The notes: generated by a model from the sequence alone, not told the origin. Shown: positions 8,684-16,930, numbered from the stretch's first letter. The stretch: 64,000 bases of DNA from an uncultured Anaerolineae bacterium (GCA_937120535.1 CAKZJX010000007.1:1-64000); one strand, 5' to 3'. Numbers and translations are program-made.

Positions 8684-9430
8684 CTAGCCCATTATGAAGT
8701 CTACTGGTTCTTGGTGTTCTAAGATCATGGATTCTTCTAGTTCTTTGATCTCTGCTTCTGCTTCTTGAAGTATACCTTCTGCATCAATTGTCACGCCGCC
8801 AACCAACTGAACGTTTCGTAGCTTACGAAGGTTGTTACCCCACTGTCTCTTGATTAGAGCAGTGGCATATTTTTTGAGAAAAGGGTCATTCCACACTCGT
8901 GGGAATTCGTCGGGGTCGAGAACTCTTGTTGCTTCAACAACAAAAATCTGACCTTCACGAACCGTATTCCAGTCAATATCAATGAACAGTCTGTCCATAT
9001 GACGATTAAAGCGAATGTGCTTCGTTTTTCCAGAAACAACGTTCTTCAATGTCTCACGATAAGACATCGCCATGCTGTATGTTAAAAGACCATCGCCTTT
9101 TAGTGCAAAAGGATATGTGCTAGCCATCAATTGCCATTCAATAGAAAATTGGCTTGATCCTTGATATGACGTTTCCAAGACTCGCTGAACACCTACGAAT
9201 GAGTCATCAATCGGGAAGTATTTGTCTTGAATGACTTGAGCTGTTGCTTCGACTGGCACATACATTTGGATGCTGCCGTCATGGTGATTTCGACCAAAAT
9301 ATTCCAAGGCAGCATCGACCAAATCCTCGACCTGTTGATTGTCTACGTTGATTTGAATAACGGGCGCACCCAAACGGCGCAGGCAATACGCTTTGAACTC
9401 TTTTCTTGTTTCTGGTTTAGATGCAGACAT
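8684..9430 (-). CDS. 13: Neck protein gp13
   Basis: 248 residues. The start region (TRKEFKAYCLRRLGAPVIQI) and VDAALEYFGRNHHDGS are characteristic of gp13. The central RFNRHMDRLFIDIDW and C-terminal LIKRQWGNNLRKL also fit. gp13 binds the portal after packaging and prepares the head for tail joining. It is the first gene of the neck operon, with a perfect late promoter 25 bases upstream of the ATG. Confidence 0.9.
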   Translation of the reverse strand: MSASKPETRKEFKAYCLRRLGAPVIQINVDNQQVEDLVDAALEYFGRNHHDGSIQMYVPVEATAQVIQDKYFPIDDSFVGVQRVLETSYQGSSQFSIEWQLMASTYPFALKGDGLLTYSMAMSYRETLKNVVSGKTKHIRFNRHMDRLFIDIDWNTVREGQIFVVEATRVLDPDEFPRVWNDPFLKKYATALIKRQWGNNLRKLRNVQLVGGVTIDAEGILQEAEAEIKELEESMILEHQEPVDFIMG

Positions 9431-9454
9431 GTTTATCCACCTAGTTGTTTTTAT

Positions 9455-9462
9455 TATTTATA
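9455..9462 (-). promoter_or_regulatory. 13: T4-type late promoter for the neck operon
   Basis: Minus-strand TATAAATA, 25 bases before the gene 13 ATG and directly downstream of a strong terminator. Confidence 0.85.
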
Positions 9463-9463
9463 G

Positions 9464-9493
9464 GAAAGAAAGCCCCTCGAGGGGCTTTCTTTC
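9464..9493. terminator. Perfect 30-base palindrome, bidirectional terminator
   Basis: GAAAGAAAGCCCC, a TCGA centre and GGGGCTTTCTTTC. It ends the early ligase operon on the minus strand immediately before the late promoter of gene 13. The stop codon of the upstream gene lies inside its arm. Confidence 0.85.
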
Positions 9494-9809
9494 AAATTTC
9501 TGGAGGTTCTTCCGAATAATGAGGCTTTGAAGGCCTGGGCTCAAATGCACTAAGCAACTCTTTATATTTCTCAAGGTATTGTTCTTGTTCATACCCAAAC
9601 CTACGGTTCAGGAACAACACCAGATCAGCTTGATTCTTCAAAAACTCTACGGGCGTTTTGCTTTTCATAATGCGGCGGATGTAATAGTTCACACCCAACT
9701 TAGAGTTCTTCTGTTTGAACAGATTGAAAGCATCCATAACCTTAGGGATACAACCAAATTGTTTGCAATGCGCTACTGTCTCGCACTCGTCACAAATTTT
9801 CTCGCTCAT
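9492..9809 (-). CDS. Hypothetical Cys-rich protein downstream of DNA ligase
   Basis: 105 residues, not recognised. The N-terminus has CDEC, then HCKQFGC, which could bind one zinc ion. The rest is helical and charged, and the end is proline-rich (RPSKPHYSEEPPEI). It overlaps the ligase stop by four bases, so it is translated after ligase. The context suggests an accessory role in DNA metabolism, but nothing in the sequence proves it. Confidence 0.6.
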   Translation of the reverse strand: MSEKICDECETVAHCKQFGCIPKVMDAFNLFKQKNSKLGVNYYIRRIMKSKTPVEFLKNQADLVLFLNRRFGYEQEQYLEKYKELLSAFEPRPSKPHYSEEPPEI

Positions 9810-11164
9810 TTCTCACCCCTCATCGCTTCATCAAAGATTTGAATAATCTTCTCAAGACTATCCGCTTCGCTCTTATCAAGACGTTCCTCAACAAACCGTG
9901 GGAGGAACAGACGCCGAGGACCATTGTCATTGGGCATCAAAGAGTTTGCCCGAACGGTGATGATTTTCTTGTCAATCCATTCGTCCATCTCTTTGGTGAT
10001 ACGCTCACGGTCCGCATCGCTGAAGCCCGATACATTAGTCTGCACCAAACCATCGGAGCTCTCACAAATCAACGAACCAAACCATTTTTCATTTTTGCCG
10101 TTGCCTGGATTGAAGCCTCGGACAATCAGATCAACCTCGGCTTCCACCTTCATCTTGATTTGATCCTTGGACGTACCATCTGCCCAAATTGCTTCGGGGT
10201 TCTTGATGACCGTGCCTTCATATCCCATGGCGGTCATTTGAACATAATGTTCAAATGCTTCTTTCAAGGAGAAGACGATCTTGGTGGGGATGGGAAGGAA
10301 GTATTGGCCTTTCAGCTTCTCAACCTTTTTATAACGCTCACGATACGGAACTTCATATTTGCCGCCTGCTACTGCATTCTCAACAGGCACCTTGTCCCAG
10401 ATGAAGTAGAACGGTTTCTGGTTCTTCTCAAACGAACCACCCTTGAGAACACTGTTCAAAACACCGTTGCCGATCTCACGAGGCAAAATCTTCCAACCAT
10501 CCGGATGTTTTTCTGCCACAAGAAGTTCGCCATGGTAACAATATCCTACATCGGCTACCTTCAAGAATTCATCAATGAACGCTTGGAACTCAACATTGGC
10601 GAACGTTGTGCCGTTACGACTTGTGATCTTGACTGAGCGATCAGCATAAACGAACACGTTGGCGAACATGCCGTCTGCTTTCTCTTGGGAGAAGATTCCG
10701 TCTTTCCAATTGAACTTATCAATGTTGCTACCTTTCTGCAAGGAGCAGCGCATGTAAGGATATTCGGGAATCGTACCAGGGAAAACTCGATTGATTAAAC
10801 CCACATTGATACCACAACGTAGGTCACCTTTCAGGAGATTTGCTAGAACTTTTGCCTCTTGTTCTAGCAGTGAAGACATGAGCGATGCGACCTCATCTCG
10901 GGCAGCATTACCTGTAATTGCACGGCTTGTTAGACGATCCAGTGTTGCTTCGACTGAGGGCCAAGCATCGTTCAAATTCTTAACACCGAAATTCACCACC
11001 TCGGGAACCTTCTTGATGCCGTAGACATACTCTGGGCTGTAGGTTCGATTCAGCAGGCGAACAAAGTTCGGATACTTCTCGCCAAACTCTTTCAGCTTAG
11101 CTTCCTTGAACAAACGAGAACCGTCGCTGTTCAAAATTTCAATAAGGGTTGCAAATGTGGTCAT
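9806..11164 (-). CDS. 30: ATP-dependent DNA ligase (T4 gp30 type)
   Basis: 452 residues, close to T4 gp30 (487). It has an N-terminal helical domain (about residues 1-140, with LLKGDLRCGINVGLINRVFP) and a nucleotidyltransferase core with motif I in SQEKADGMF (the Lys is adenylated). Motif III (CYHGELLV), motif IV (GYEGTVIKNP) and motif V (KMKVEAEVD) follow, then a C-terminal OB domain. It seals nicks during replication and repair. Its ATG overlaps the stop of a broken upstream reading frame. All catalytic motifs are intact. Confidence 0.93.
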   Translation of the reverse strand: MTTFATLIEILNSDGSRLFKEAKLKEFGEKYPNFVRLLNRTYSPEYVYGIKKVPEVVNFGVKNLNDAWPSVEATLDRLTSRAITGNAARDEVASLMSSLLEQEAKVLANLLKGDLRCGINVGLINRVFPGTIPEYPYMRCSLQKGSNIDKFNWKDGIFSQEKADGMFANVFVYADRSVKITSRNGTTFANVEFQAFIDEFLKVADVGYCYHGELLVAEKHPDGWKILPREIGNGVLNSVLKGGSFEKNQKPFYFIWDKVPVENAVAGGKYEVPYRERYKKVEKLKGQYFLPIPTKIVFSLKEAFEHYVQMTAMGYEGTVIKNPEAIWADGTSKDQIKMKVEAEVDLIVRGFNPGNGKNEKWFGSLICESSDGLVQTNVSGFSDADRERITKEMDEWIDKKIITVRANSLMPNDNGPRRLFLPRFVEERLDKSEADSLEKIIQIFDEAMRGEK

Positions 11165-11448
11165 TAAAACTCCAGTGCTTCAAACTCTTCTTGGGTAATT
11201 CCGGAATATGTGTACTCGGTACTATTTGGTCCGTAGGACTCGGTAATTCGCCATTTCACTTTACCATCAGATCCTTTTTGACCGATTCAGCGCCGATAAC
11301 CAGCGTCTGACATACCAGCAAACAAATCTTCGCTTTCGTAATTATCAGCCGCCCAATTATCCATACGGACAATCTTCGGCTTAATTTAGTTGTCTTTAAC
11401 TGCTACTTTTGAGTAGAATTTTTCAAAAGCGATGTTTTGTTTGTTCAT
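11164..11448 (-). pseudogene. Small early gene interrupted by two in-frame stops
   Basis: A 94-codon frame begins at an ATG with a good AGGAA ribosome site and runs without shift to a TAA that overlaps the ligase start. It is broken by TAA at codon 21 (11386-11388) and TGA at codon 54 (11287-11289). Between the stops the sequence looks like real protein (for example VRMDNWAADNYESEDLFAG and KVKWRITESYGP), and the TAATG coupling to ligase is kept. A single C-to-T or G-to-A change would explain each stop. Function unknown. Confidence 0.7.
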
Positions 11449-11478
11449 GATGTTCCTTCCTTGTTGATTCAATTTTAA

Positions 11479-11503
11479 GACAAGACGCACGAGGCGTCTT
11501 GTC
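11479..11503. terminator. Hairpin between two small early genes
   Basis: A perfect 10-bp stem (GACAAGACGC / GCGTCTTGTC) with a five-base loop lies three bases past the stop of the minus-strand gene upstream. The T tract is weak, so it may be a moderate terminator. Confidence 0.6.
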
Positions 11504-11505
11504 CT

Positions 11506-11749
11506 TTATTCAACAATCTTGCAGTAGTGACACTGAAAAGAGAAGTAGTCTTTTTCGTAGGTCGTGTCTGAGCCATGATATCCATATTGAACCCACCAGA
11601 GTTCTTCTGTTTTCACAATGTTTCGAATGACAACAACGTCGCCTTTGGAACCATAGGCAGCAGTCCAACGAGAACCAACCTCAAGATCTTCCTTTTTTGA
11701 AAATGTGTCGGACAACCGCTTTATGCCCATTAATGATTTCAGTTTCCAT
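11506..11749 (-). pseudogene. Small early gene with a one-base insertion in an A run
   Basis: The real start is probably the ATG at 11749, seven bases after AAGGAG. From there the frame reads METEIINGHKAVVRHIFKK and then stops early. Removing one base from the run of six A (11693-11698 on the plus strand as T) joins it to a 67-residue frame that continues EDLEVGSRWTAAYG to VQYGYHGS and ends CHYCKIVE. The intact downstream frame has an ATG at 11730 but no ribosome site. Compact beta-rich protein of unknown function. Confidence 0.6.
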
Positions 11750-11775
11750 GATATGCTCCTTGTCCCTATGCCTCA

Positions 11776-11804
11776 ATTATAGCATAGAACAAGGAGTTGT
11801 CTAG
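11776..11804 (-). promoter_or_regulatory. Early sigma70-like promoter
   Basis: CTAGAC, 17 bp, TATAAT on the minus strand, upstream of the small gene at 11749 and just after the gp41 stop. Confidence 0.75.
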
Positions 11805-11808
11805 AACT

Positions 11809-13236
11809 TTATTCTACCTTGATGCCTGAGAACCTTGGCTTGTTGCCTACACCCAAAGCTGGCTTCTTGAACTTGATTTCCCCTGTATCTTGGTCAATCT
11901 CCTCATCTTTACGCTTAGGACTTCCGTTTGAAACGGGTCGTGTCTTTGTCATCTGAACCTCAGACTCTGCATCAAACAACCTCATCTTCGAGCGATCAAT
12001 ACCTACAACGAAACGGAGCTTGCTTGCCATGTCTGAAAAGCGATTCTTCAACTGTTTGAACATGACAACATTCTGCTCGTCTAGTTCTTCAGTACGAATC
12101 ATAGCCAAAAGGATATCGGCGGTCATGGCTAGGCCATGGCTGTCTGAAATTTCCTTCAGACCAACATCTGTCGTATCCGTGCCCTCACGATTCAACTGAG
12201 TAGCTGAAACAATAGGCAGATTGTACTCAATAGCCAGACCACGTAGTTCTTCACAAATGGCCTTGACATATTGATAAGAGTTCACCATGCCTGCCTTGAA
12301 TCGGCTTGAAGAACAGATGTTGATGTAGTCAACGTAGATGATGTCTGGCACGAAGTCTTTCTTCAACTTCAGCTCATTGATGAGCGCCCTGAATTGCGTA
12401 ACACCCGCACTAGCGGTGGGGTACTCTTTGACAATCAAGCGACCCTTACAGCCATCCAATGCCTTGTTCAACCGACGTCTGTATTCTTGCAATGACAGAT
12501 TAGGTAGATCTTGAATCCTCATGTTCAAGATGTTAGCGTCAATGCGCTCCGAGATACGTTCTTCTGCCATTTCCATGGTGATATAAAGGACGTTCTTGTC
12601 TGCTAAGAGGTTCCGTGCCGCACAATGACAAAGGAACAGAGATTTACCAGCACCAGTTGATGCTGATACAACTGCAAGAGTTTTCCGAGGCAAACCTCCG
12701 TTTGTGATTTCGTTCAGTGCTTCAATGTCAAAAGGAATCTTGTATTCATTGATTTGATGCAACATTTTGTAGCGTTGCTCAATCATGGTCATGAAGTCGT
12801 GACCGATGTTGGTATCAAATGACACCGATAGAGCATTCTTCAAAATGTCCGGGATCTGGCCTACGTCCGCCTTATCGTCCTCTATCATTGCAGCGGCGTC
12901 TACAATGGCATTGAACAGTGCCTTGTCCTTGCAGAACTTTTCCGTATGCTCAACAAGCCAATCAATCGAGGGCGCTTTGCTACGCTTTGTCAGTCTATTG
13001 ACAAGATCAACCGCAGTCTCATAGTCTGATTGTTTTAGTCCTTTCGTGTCCTTGATTTCAATACGTAGCTCATCTTGAGTAGGTGCCTTGTTGTACTTGG
13101 AAACGAACTCTGAGATTTTTGTGAAGACGATAGAATGGGCGTTCTCGCCAAAATACTCATCCTTCAAAAAAGGGAGAACCCTTCGCATATACTCATCATT
13201 GTGCAACAGGTTCTCCAAGATTACTTCTTCTATCAT
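11809..13236 (-). CDS. 41: Replicative DNA helicase gp41 (DnaB-like)
   Basis: 475 residues, as in T4 gp41. An N-terminal helical domain (about 1-150) is followed by a RecA-type motor: Walker A SASTGAGKS (about 190-198), TMEMAEERISERIDANIL, Walker B IIYVDYINIC and a C-terminal Arg-finger region. As a hexamer it unwinds DNA ahead of gp43 and works with primase gp61, which is not in this window. The C-terminal tail is basic and probably flexible. Downstream of uvsX as in T4, with a start following GGAGAA. Confidence 0.93.
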   Translation of the reverse strand: MIEEVILENLLHNDEYMRRVLPFLKDEYFGENAHSIVFTKISEFVSKYNKAPTQDELRIEIKDTKGLKQSDYETAVDLVNRLTKRSKAPSIDWLVEHTEKFCKDKALFNAIVDAAAMIEDDKADVGQIPDILKNALSVSFDTNIGHDFMTMIEQRYKMLHQINEYKIPFDIEALNEITNGGLPRKTLAVVSASTGAGKSLFLCHCAARNLLADKNVLYITMEMAEERISERIDANILNMRIQDLPNLSLQEYRRRLNKALDGCKGRLIVKEYPTASAGVTQFRALINELKLKKDFVPDIIYVDYINICSSSRFKAGMVNSYQYVKAICEELRGLAIEYNLPIVSATQLNREGTDTTDVGLKEISDSHGLAMTADILLAMIRTEELDEQNVVMFKQLKNRFSDMASKLRFVVGIDRSKMRLFDAESEVQMTKTRPVSNGSPKRKDEEIDQDTGEIKFKKPALGVGNKPRFSGIKVE

Positions 13237-13259
13237 TTATTCTCCTAGACCAAAGGACA

Positions 13260-13288
13260 ATTATATCAGGAATCATCTTGTTTGTCAA
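13260..13288 (-). promoter_or_regulatory. 41: Early sigma70-like promoter for gene 41
   Basis: Perfect TTGACA and TATAAT with a 17-bp spacer, inside the end of the preceding gene and 24 bases before the gp41 ATG. Confidence 0.85.
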
Positions 13289-13607
13289 ATTCTTTCAGAC
13301 GTTCCATAGCTAGTAAATAATTGATGAGATTACCCACGATAACGTTCAGTTCATCCGACTCCACGTTCTGTTTGTCCTTGTTCACTGCGGTGTAGTCAAT
13401 CTCAAGCTGCGAACCTTTCACCTCGACACTACGGAGAATGATGATATGGTCCTTGAAGTCACCATCCTGAAGCACAACGGCTCCGATGATTTTCTTCTCG
13501 TCCATCATGCGAGCTTCTTCATCGCTCTCCACAGGGATCGAATAAAAAGAAGGCACAACCTTCCTCAAATCTTGGATAATTGCATAGACATCATTTTTCG
13601 TCTGCAT
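13266..13607 (-). CDS. Hypothetical protein between uvsX and gene 41
   Basis: About 113 residues. I choose the ATG at 13607 (MQTKNDVYAIIQDLRKV) because GGAG lies six bases upstream; an ATG 18 bases earlier is possible. The fold looks alpha/beta with a long C-terminal helix (VIVGNLINYLLAMERLKEF). In T4 gene 40 occupies this position; the position matches but I cannot confirm similarity. It overlaps the end of the uvsX C-terminal gene by 17 bases and carries the gene 41 promoter in its last codons. Confidence 0.55.
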   Translation of the reverse strand: MQTKNDVYAIIQDLRKVVPSFYSIPVESDEEARMMDEKKIIGAVVLQDGDFKDHIIILRSVEVKGSQLEIDYTAVNKDKQNVESDELNVIVGNLINYLLAMERLKEFDKQDDS

Positions 13608-14127
13608 CGGCTTCTCCATGTTCATCAGACATGATGGATTCGTTCATCACCAATTGGTATTTCTTACAGATGAAGTCCTTGAACTTCTGGTTCTTCAGGA
13701 TGTCTTCCCAAAATTCTGCCGTGTTTGTTTCCTTGGCACGATACTTGCCTTCAACCAATTCGCCCGTATCAGGATCAACCTTCTGATACCAACCCATACT
13801 TGGCTTAGTAACGAAGCCTCCCTCAAGGGCAAGGTCTAGCAAACCCGACCAACGGGTAATGCCCCCGTCAAACATAACAGTCAAAGGAATCTTGGACTTC
13901 TCTTTGACGCGACGAGACTTCTCGATGTTGATGGTGAAAGTATAACCTGCAACGTCCGTGCCATCTTTCTCTTGAGAACGACCAATGATCCAGATGTCGT
14001 TTGCAGAATAGTATCCACCGGTATTATGAGTTATGAGACCATTTTCAAGGATGTAGTGTTCGACCTCATCAACTGAAATATCAAAGACGGGAACGTTACC
14101 GATTGATTTCTTGCTTACCAATTTCAT
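13591..14127 (-). CDS. uvsX: Split intein C-half fused to UvsX C-terminal half
   Basis: 178 residues. Residues 1-35 are the C-terminal fragment of a split intein: PVFDISVDEVEHYILENG then LITHN, with the block G penultimate His and final Asn. Thr36 is the first extein residue. Residues 36-178 are the UvsX C-terminal half: TGGYYSANDIWIIGRSQEKD, NIEKSRRVKEKSKIPLTVMF, DGGITRWSGLLDLALE and an acidic tail for gp32/gp41 contacts. Trans-splicing with the partner encoded at 15178-16101 would rebuild a 353-residue recombinase (T4 UvsX has 391). The junction is GG/TG in the DNA-binding L2 loop region of RecA-fold proteins. Confidence 0.92.
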   Translation of the reverse strand: MKLVSKKSIGNVPVFDISVDEVEHYILENGLITHNTGGYYSANDIWIIGRSQEKDGTDVAGYTFTINIEKSRRVKEKSKIPLTVMFDGGITRWSGLLDLALEGGFVTKPSMGWYQKVDPDTGELVEGKYRAKETNTAEFWEDILKNQKFKDFICKKYQLVMNESIMSDEHGEADADEK

Positions 14128-14195
14128 TCATTATTTCCTTTGCAATTTGCTTAACATAATTTGTGGGGTCTTTAGCATGCTTTTCAAATTGCACT

Positions 14196-15119
14196 CTAAA
14201 AAACCTTATACCCTAATCCTTCCATGAATTCTTGTTTCACTGCGTCTCTACGCTTTGCTTCTTCCGATCTATGCCAAAATTCGCTATCATATTCTATAAC
14301 AATTTTCAGAGCCGTGTCTACAAAGTCATATTTTACATACCCCAATCCTTTGATGAATTTACCAAATTCTCTTTCACCGTAATGAGGTTTAACGAATTGA
14401 ATTTCCTCACACAAGCTATCAAAAAATCTAACCGATGATTTTGAGCAATATGCATAACGAGAGGACATAAATTCGGCATACTCGTCTTCAGTTTTACCTT
14501 GACTAATCCAATACTCTACACACCATGGTTGATGTTTTCTTCGCTCTTCGGCTGAATACTTTTGAGCATATTTGTTGCCATTGCTTGTTTGAAGTGCTGT
14601 TACCTTTTCAGCGGCTTCTTCTTCTGAAAGACCACGAGCAATCCAGTAATTCTTATTCCAGCGTGATACGGATGAACCATTTGATTTGACTTTTTGATGA
14701 AATTTGATTGCGTTCTGAGATTGGGTCTCTTTTACCTTTACAATGGCCTCATCTTTAGTGTAGCCTCGCTTAACCCAATATTCCACACACCTCGGAGAAT
14801 TTTCTTTTTGAATTTCACTTGTGAAGCGTCTTGCTTCATCTTCAGAATAACCCCGGACCAACCAATATGTTTTGCTTCGTCTAGACCCGCCCAGTTTTCC
14901 ACTTGGATTAACTATTGACTTTATTATTTTGTAAATTTCCACCATTCCCCTTAGTTCGTTTCCGTGCGCAAGCAATTTTGAAACGATAATGGGGTTTTTG
15001 AGGTTTAGGTCTTTATCAAAAGCAGAATATATCATCAGCATTTCTTCATCTGATGGCTGTTTGTTAAGGTCAAGTGAAGGGAAATTTTTCTTGTACCATT
15101 CTATCGTTTGTTTTTTCAT
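14196..15119 (-). CDS. Free-standing homing endonuclease (EDxHD/Vsr-like), 3' end frameshifted
   Basis: 307 residues lying between the two uvsX halves. The middle has four repeats of a YWxxRGyxxDEA type (KTYWLVRGYSEDEA, EYWVKRGYTKDEA, NYWIARGLSEEEA, EYWISQGKTEDE), probable DNA-binding helices. The C-terminal catalytic part has KYDFVDTALKIVIEYDSEFWH and RRDAVKQEF, matching the Vsr-like EDxHD nucleases found in fractured split-intein genes. The frame stops after GLGYKVF at a run of six T (14198-14203). With five T it would continue RVQFEKHAKDPTNYVKQIAK to 14096, overlapping the downstream gene. So the last 34 residues are lost; activity is uncertain. Confidence 0.85.
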   Translation of the reverse strand: MKKQTIEWYKKNFPSLDLNKQPSDEEMLMIYSAFDKDLNLKNPIIVSKLLAHGNELRGMVEIYKIIKSIVNPSGKLGGSRRSKTYWLVRGYSEDEARRFTSEIQKENSPRCVEYWVKRGYTKDEAIVKVKETQSQNAIKFHQKVKSNGSSVSRWNKNYWIARGLSEEEAAEKVTALQTSNGNKYAQKYSAEERRKHQPWCVEYWISQGKTEDEYAEFMSSRYAYCSKSSVRFFDSLCEEIQFVKPHYGEREFGKFIKGLGYVKYDFVDTALKIVIEYDSEFWHRSEEAKRRDAVKQEFMEGLGYKVF

Positions 15120-15177
15120 ATGTGCCTCCTGAATGTACTTTTATATAAAAACTGTTTTTTCAGGAGGCACTGGCCTG

Positions 15178-16101
15178 TTAGTGACGGATAAACTCCATAT
15201 CGTAAGTGAGGTCCTTTGCCATCACCCACTTCTCCGAGCCGTCACCCATTCTAACAAGAAACGGATGTTTGTCAGAACAACGAACCGTGTAGCCATCCTC
15301 AAACACCAACTCAAAACATTCAGGGGTTCCTTCCTCTAGGGTTTCGGGATTCCAAGTTGCCGTCACTTTCCTTGGACCAGAACGTGTTTGAACTAGCTCG
15401 CCTTCCTTGACGTCTTGAATGTTTCGGGTCGTGCCGTCAGCCATTCGGATTTTAGTATTTTCCGTCAGGCAACCGCCAGAGACGATCGCCTTGGGGAACA
15501 TACCAATCTCTTGATAGACATGGTTAATCGCAATCATAGGAATGTCCTTGATTGTCAGGTGGGGTGTAACCATTCGGAACAATGATTTCAACTGCTTAGC
15601 GCGTGACATATCAGCCACGGACTTTTCGTTCAGCGCATCCTCAACCTCTTTCTTAGATGCAAGGTTGCCAATAGAGTCAATCAAGAAGATGACCTTGTCG
15701 CCACGTTGAATTTGCTCCAACTGGCTCATAATGTCAAACTTCAATTGCTCAATGTCGGTGATGGGCGTATGAAGGACACGAGTCGTATCAATGCCGAACG
15801 CTTGGAAGTATGACTTGGGAGAACCGAATTCTGAATCATAAAACATCAGAACGGCATCTGGATACTTCTTCATGTAGGCGGCAGCCATCACCAAGGAGAT
15901 GCTGGACTTAAAATGCTTTGAAGGGCCAGCCACCTGGAGTAGCCCAGGTTGCAATCCCCCATCAATAGAGCCGCTAAGAGCAATATTAAGAGCAGGAATC
16001 GGTGTGGGTATTTCATCTTTTTTGTTGAAGAATGTGGAATTCTCTAGGACAGAGGTTTCTTTGATTTTTGAATTTTTCTTAAGCTTTTCTAATAGACTCA
16101 T
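15178..16101 (-). CDS. uvsX: UvsX N-terminal half fused to split intein N-half
   Basis: 307 residues from the ATG preceded by AAAGGTGAG. Residues 1-210 are RecA-type UvsX: Walker A AGPSKHFKSS, Walker B VIFLIDSIGN, and MIAINHVYQEIGMFPK up to AIVSGG. Cys211 starts the intein: block A CLTENTKIRMADGTTRNIQD and block B YTVRCSDKHPF with the catalytic His. The protein ends after 97 intein residues. It should assemble with the intein C-half and splice in trans. Both exteins keep the conserved residues, so a working recombinase for DNA strand exchange is expected only after splicing. Confidence 0.93.
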   Translation of the reverse strand: MSLLEKLKKNSKIKETSVLENSTFFNKKDEIPTPIPALNIALSGSIDGGLQPGLLQVAGPSKHFKSSISLVMAAAYMKKYPDAVLMFYDSEFGSPKSYFQAFGIDTTRVLHTPITDIEQLKFDIMSQLEQIQRGDKVIFLIDSIGNLASKKEVEDALNEKSVADMSRAKQLKSLFRMVTPHLTIKDIPMIAINHVYQEIGMFPKAIVSGGCLTENTKIRMADGTTRNIQDVKEGELVQTRSGPRKVTATWNPETLEEGTPECFELVFEDGYTVRCSDKHPFLVRMGDGSEKWVMAKDLTYDMEFIRH

Positions 16102-16106
16102 ATATC

Positions 16107-16523
16107 TCACCTTTTCAAATGTTCAATGGCATATCCATTCGGTGTATTATAAACGATCTCGGAAATATTGTGAAGCATTATCAGACGAAGACAAGCTTCA
16201 CAGGGGCGGCACATTGCGGGGTTGCCGTTCATGTCCATCCTGCCAATGAAAAGAGTAGAGCCCTTGGGCACTTCTCTAAGATTGCCTATGCAATCAATTT
16301 CTGCATGAACAAAGCTTCTACGGCGTTTGTATTCTTCACGGAACTGGTTATAGTGATATTGTAAGGGATGGCTCTTTTTCTTGTTGTATCCTGTTGCAAT
16401 GATGCCTTTTCGATAAGCTAGAATCGCACCAATCTTGTATGTCGGAACGTCACTCAATTGACCAAGATGTGATGCTTTTGCAAGCATACCTTCATACCAT
16501 TTACTCGTATTGTTAGAGATCAT
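16107..16523 (-). CDS. Deoxycytidylate/cytidine deaminase-like protein
   Basis: 138 residues with the zinc deaminase signature: SFVHAEIDCIGN (His ligand and catalytic Glu) and MCRPCEACL (PCxxC Cys pair). It probably turns dCMP into dUMP for dTTP supply, which fits the ribonucleotide reductase and dUTPase genes in the window. The family also includes free cytidine and blasticidin-type deaminases, and the substrate cannot be read from the sequence. It starts with ATGA overlap and lies directly upstream of uvsX. Confidence 0.8.
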   Translation of the reverse strand: MISNNTSKWYEGMLAKASHLGQLSDVPTYKIGAILAYRKGIIATGYNKKKSHPLQYHYNQFREEYKRRRSFVHAEIDCIGNLREVPKGSTLFIGRMDMNGNPAMCRPCEACLRLIMLHNISEIVYNTPNGYAIEHLKR

Positions 16524-16906
16524 TTTTCAATGTACGGTCGCCACTCTTGAGCGAAGGAACAATTCACTGCACCCTTGAACAGGTGCGCAATCTGACCATC
16601 AGTGTAACCCGCAAGACCACAACCGATACGAGTCACGAAGAAACGGAGTTCGGGATGGTCTTTTGTGAATTGGACGAATTCTTCAATGTAAGGACGAATG
16701 GCGCTAAGACGCATGGTCTTGATGTTTTCATCCTTTGTAGGGATGGCGTATGTCTTGCCAGAAAGGCCAACACCTTTACCCCATTTAGCACCAAAGTTCA
16801 AAGCTGCTGCAGCCGCACCCGCGCCATGAATTCCCGCAAGGTTACTGCCGAAAACGAAAATGGAATTGTCGCTAGGGAGCGTGCCGTCAGAGTGAAAAAT
16901 CGTCAT
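16520..16906 (-). CDS. A1S_2505-type phage non-structural protein
   Basis: 128 residues with a strongly conserved phage signature: NSIFVFGSNLAGIHGAGAAA, GKTYAIPTKDENIKTM, FFVTRIGCGLAGYTDGQIA. This matches the A1S_2505 family seen in many phages and prophages. The alternating strand-helix pattern and the Gly-rich first loop recall a macrodomain-like nucleotide-binding fold, but no reaction is established. Its stop overlaps the deaminase start. Confidence 0.75.
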   Translation of the reverse strand: MTIFHSDGTLPSDNSIFVFGSNLAGIHGAGAAAAALNFGAKWGKGVGLSGKTYAIPTKDENIKTMRLSAIRPYIEEFVQFTKDHPELRFFVTRIGCGLAGYTDGQIAHLFKGAVNCSFAQEWRPYIEK

Positions 16907-16930
16907 AATGAAAAATTTCTTGGTTAAGAA

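Noticed and set aside
11287-11289. TGA read as an amino acid (recoding or selenocysteine)
   Set aside because: TGA, TAA and TAG all end intact genes in this window, other breaks use TAA and TAG, and no selenocysteine hairpin is apparent.
11693-11698. Programmed -1 frameshift at a run of A followed by G
   Set aside because: A -1 shift leads to the wrong third frame. The needed change is loss of one base (+1), for which there is no known slippery signal here.
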